Positions 63,111 through 64,000 of a DNA stretch of 64,000 nt are shown here, in pieces. The DNA is from Actinomadura latina NBRC 106108 (GTDB taxonomy: Bacteria; Actinomycetota; Actinomycetes; Streptosporangiales; Streptosporangiaceae), in NCBI RefSeq assembly GCF_001552195.1, contig NZ_BCQS01000005.1:496001-560000 (forward strand), written 5' to 3'. The notes below the pieces were generated by a model. That model had not been told where the DNA came from and made no database searches. It saw only the letters and a list, made by a program, of their open reading frames with translations. Both the position numbers and the translations under genes were made by a program. How positions within the stretch are numbered: position 1 is the first letter of the stretch; every line of letters starts with the position of its first letter.

Positions 63111-63997
63111 AAGCCGAGGCGGCGGAGCTGCTTGGGGTCGCGCTGCCAGTCCTTGAGGACGCTGACGCGCAGGTCGAGGAAGACCTTGGTGCCGAGCAGC
63201 GCCTCGATCTGCCGCCGCGCCGCCGCGCCGACCTCGCGGAGCCGCGAGCCCTTGTGGCCGATGATGATGCCCTTCTGGCTGGACCGCTCGACGTACAGGT
63301 GCGCGTAGACGTCGACGAGGTCGTCGCGGCCCTCCCGGGGCGCCATCTCGTCCACCACGACGGCGATCGAGTGGGGCAGCTCGTCGCGGACGCCCTCCAG
63401 CGCCGCCTCCCGGATCAGCTCGCTGATCATGACCTGCTCGGGCTCGTCGGTGAGGTCGCCCTCCGGGTAGAGCGGCATCCCCTCCGGCAGATGGGAGATC
63501 AGCAGGTCGCCGACGAGACCGACCTGGAAGCCGCTGGCGGCGGAGCACGGCACGATGTCGGCGAACTCGCCGAGCCGCCCGACGGCGAGGAGCTGCTCGG
63601 CGACCTGTTCGGGCGCGGCCAGGTCCGTCTTCGTCACGATCGCGACCACCGGCGTCTTCCGAACCCCGGCCAGCTCCCGCGCGATGTACTTGTCGCCGGG
63701 CCCGACGGGCTGGTCGGCGGGCACGCAGAACCCGATCGCGTCGACCTCGGTCAGCGTCGACCGGACGAGGCTGTCGAGCCGCTCGCCGAGCAGCGTCCTG
63801 GGCTTGTGCAGGCCGGGCGTGTCGACGACGACGAGCTGCGCGTCCGGCCGGTGCACGATCCCCCTGATGGCCCGCCGCGTCGTCTGCGGGCGGCTGCTGG
63901 TGATCGCCACCTTGGTCCCGACGAGGGCGTTCATCAGGGTCGACTTGCCCACGTTCGGCCGCCCGATGAAGCACGCGAACCCCGCGCGGTTGCTCAT
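63101..63997 (-). CDS. era: GTPase Era
   Basis: A 298-residue ribosome-assembly GTPase. G1 is CFIGRPNVGKSTLMNALVG, G2/G3 are SSRPQTTRRAIRGIV and VVDTPGLHKPR, and G4 is AIVTKTDLA. The C-terminal KH domain has GIIIGHKGSRLREVGAAARR and ends LRRLGFYD. It binds 16S rRNA during 30S maturation. The ATG at 63997 is three bases from the window end, so its ribosome site lies outside. Location near recO, uppS and leuA is conserved in actinobacteria. Confidence 0.97.
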   Translation of the reverse strand: MSNRAGFACFIGRPNVGKSTLMNALVGTKVAITSSRPQTTRRAIRGIVHRPDAQLVVVDTPGLHKPRTLLGERLDSLVRSTLTEVDAIGFCVPADQPVGPGDKYIARELAGVRKTPVVAIVTKTDLAAPEQVAEQLLAVGRLGEFADIVPCSAASGFQVGLVGDLLISHLPEGMPLYPEGDLTDEPEQVMISELIREAALEGVRDELPHSIAVVVDEMAPREGRDDLVDVYAHLYVERSSQKGIIIGHKGSRLREVGAAARRQIEALLGTKVFLDLRVSVLKDWQRDPKQLRRLGFYD

Positions 63998-64000
63998 TGC

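Overview
The window is 64 kb of very GC-rich DNA with dense genes, frequent GTG and TTG starts and ATGA/GTGA start-stop overlaps. Together with F420- and mycothiol-type enzyme families, an IdeR-type iron box and single-chain GlyRS, this points to an actinobacterium. The gene families would suit an Actinomadura/Thermomonosporaceae-like organism, but the genus is inference. Roughly 50 protein genes and one tRNA (Asn, GTT) can be supported. No rRNA, CRISPR array, transposase or prophage is visible.

Layout. 1-6.2 kb: a minus-strand Mrp-type Na+/H+ antiporter operon (mrpA-B fusion, mrpC, mrpD running off the left edge), preceded by a transmembrane Ser/Thr kinase with a WD40 propeller. 6.4-9.5 kb: a RibD/DHFR-like reductase, tRNA-Asn, two small proteins and an MGH1-type glycoside hydrolase. 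9.6-17.0 kb: a complete Ter stress module on the minus strand. It holds two TerD, one TerC, one TerZ-like protein, a TIM-barrel C-C lyase, two phosphoribosyltransferase-like proteins and a HAD phosphatase. The last four are translationally coupled, and a coiled-coil protein gene runs divergently. 18.5-20.9 kb: efeO-efeB iron uptake with an IdeR/DtxR-like box. 21.0-24.8 kb: a YbjQ protein and dnaG with an RpoD-type sigma factor.

25-31.6 kb is an accessory block: an orphan sugar-type ABC ATPase, a MocR regulator, a DinB/MDMPI-like protein, a MerR regulator divergent from an F420-type oxidoreductase with twin operators, a GtrA protein and a ferredoxin-reductase-like flavoprotein. 31.8-38.9 kb: dgt, a YdcF protein, pyruvate phosphate dikinase and a GH15 enzyme. 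39.0-45.2 kb: two tandem septum-formation-like membrane proteins, a fused SecDF and two small exported proteins.

45.3-64 kb follows a core actinobacterial neighbourhood (glyS, zinc genes, uppS, recO, leuA, era; in M. tuberculosis dgt and dnaG lie nearby too), with insertions. These are a DUF1906 protein, a Zur-controlled znuACB-zur operon, a secreted M4 metallopeptidase, an OsmC protein, a cytosolic protealysin-like M4 peptidase with its emfourin-type inhibitor, an erythromycin-esterase-family protein, a leuA gene with a leucine-rich leader peptide, a dimethylargininase and a TerB/zinc-ribbon protein.

The most noteworthy systems are the Ter/phosphoribosyltransferase module, whose product is unknown, the protease-inhibitor pair, and three well-defined regulatory regions (twin MerR operators, Zur box on znuA, leuA leader).
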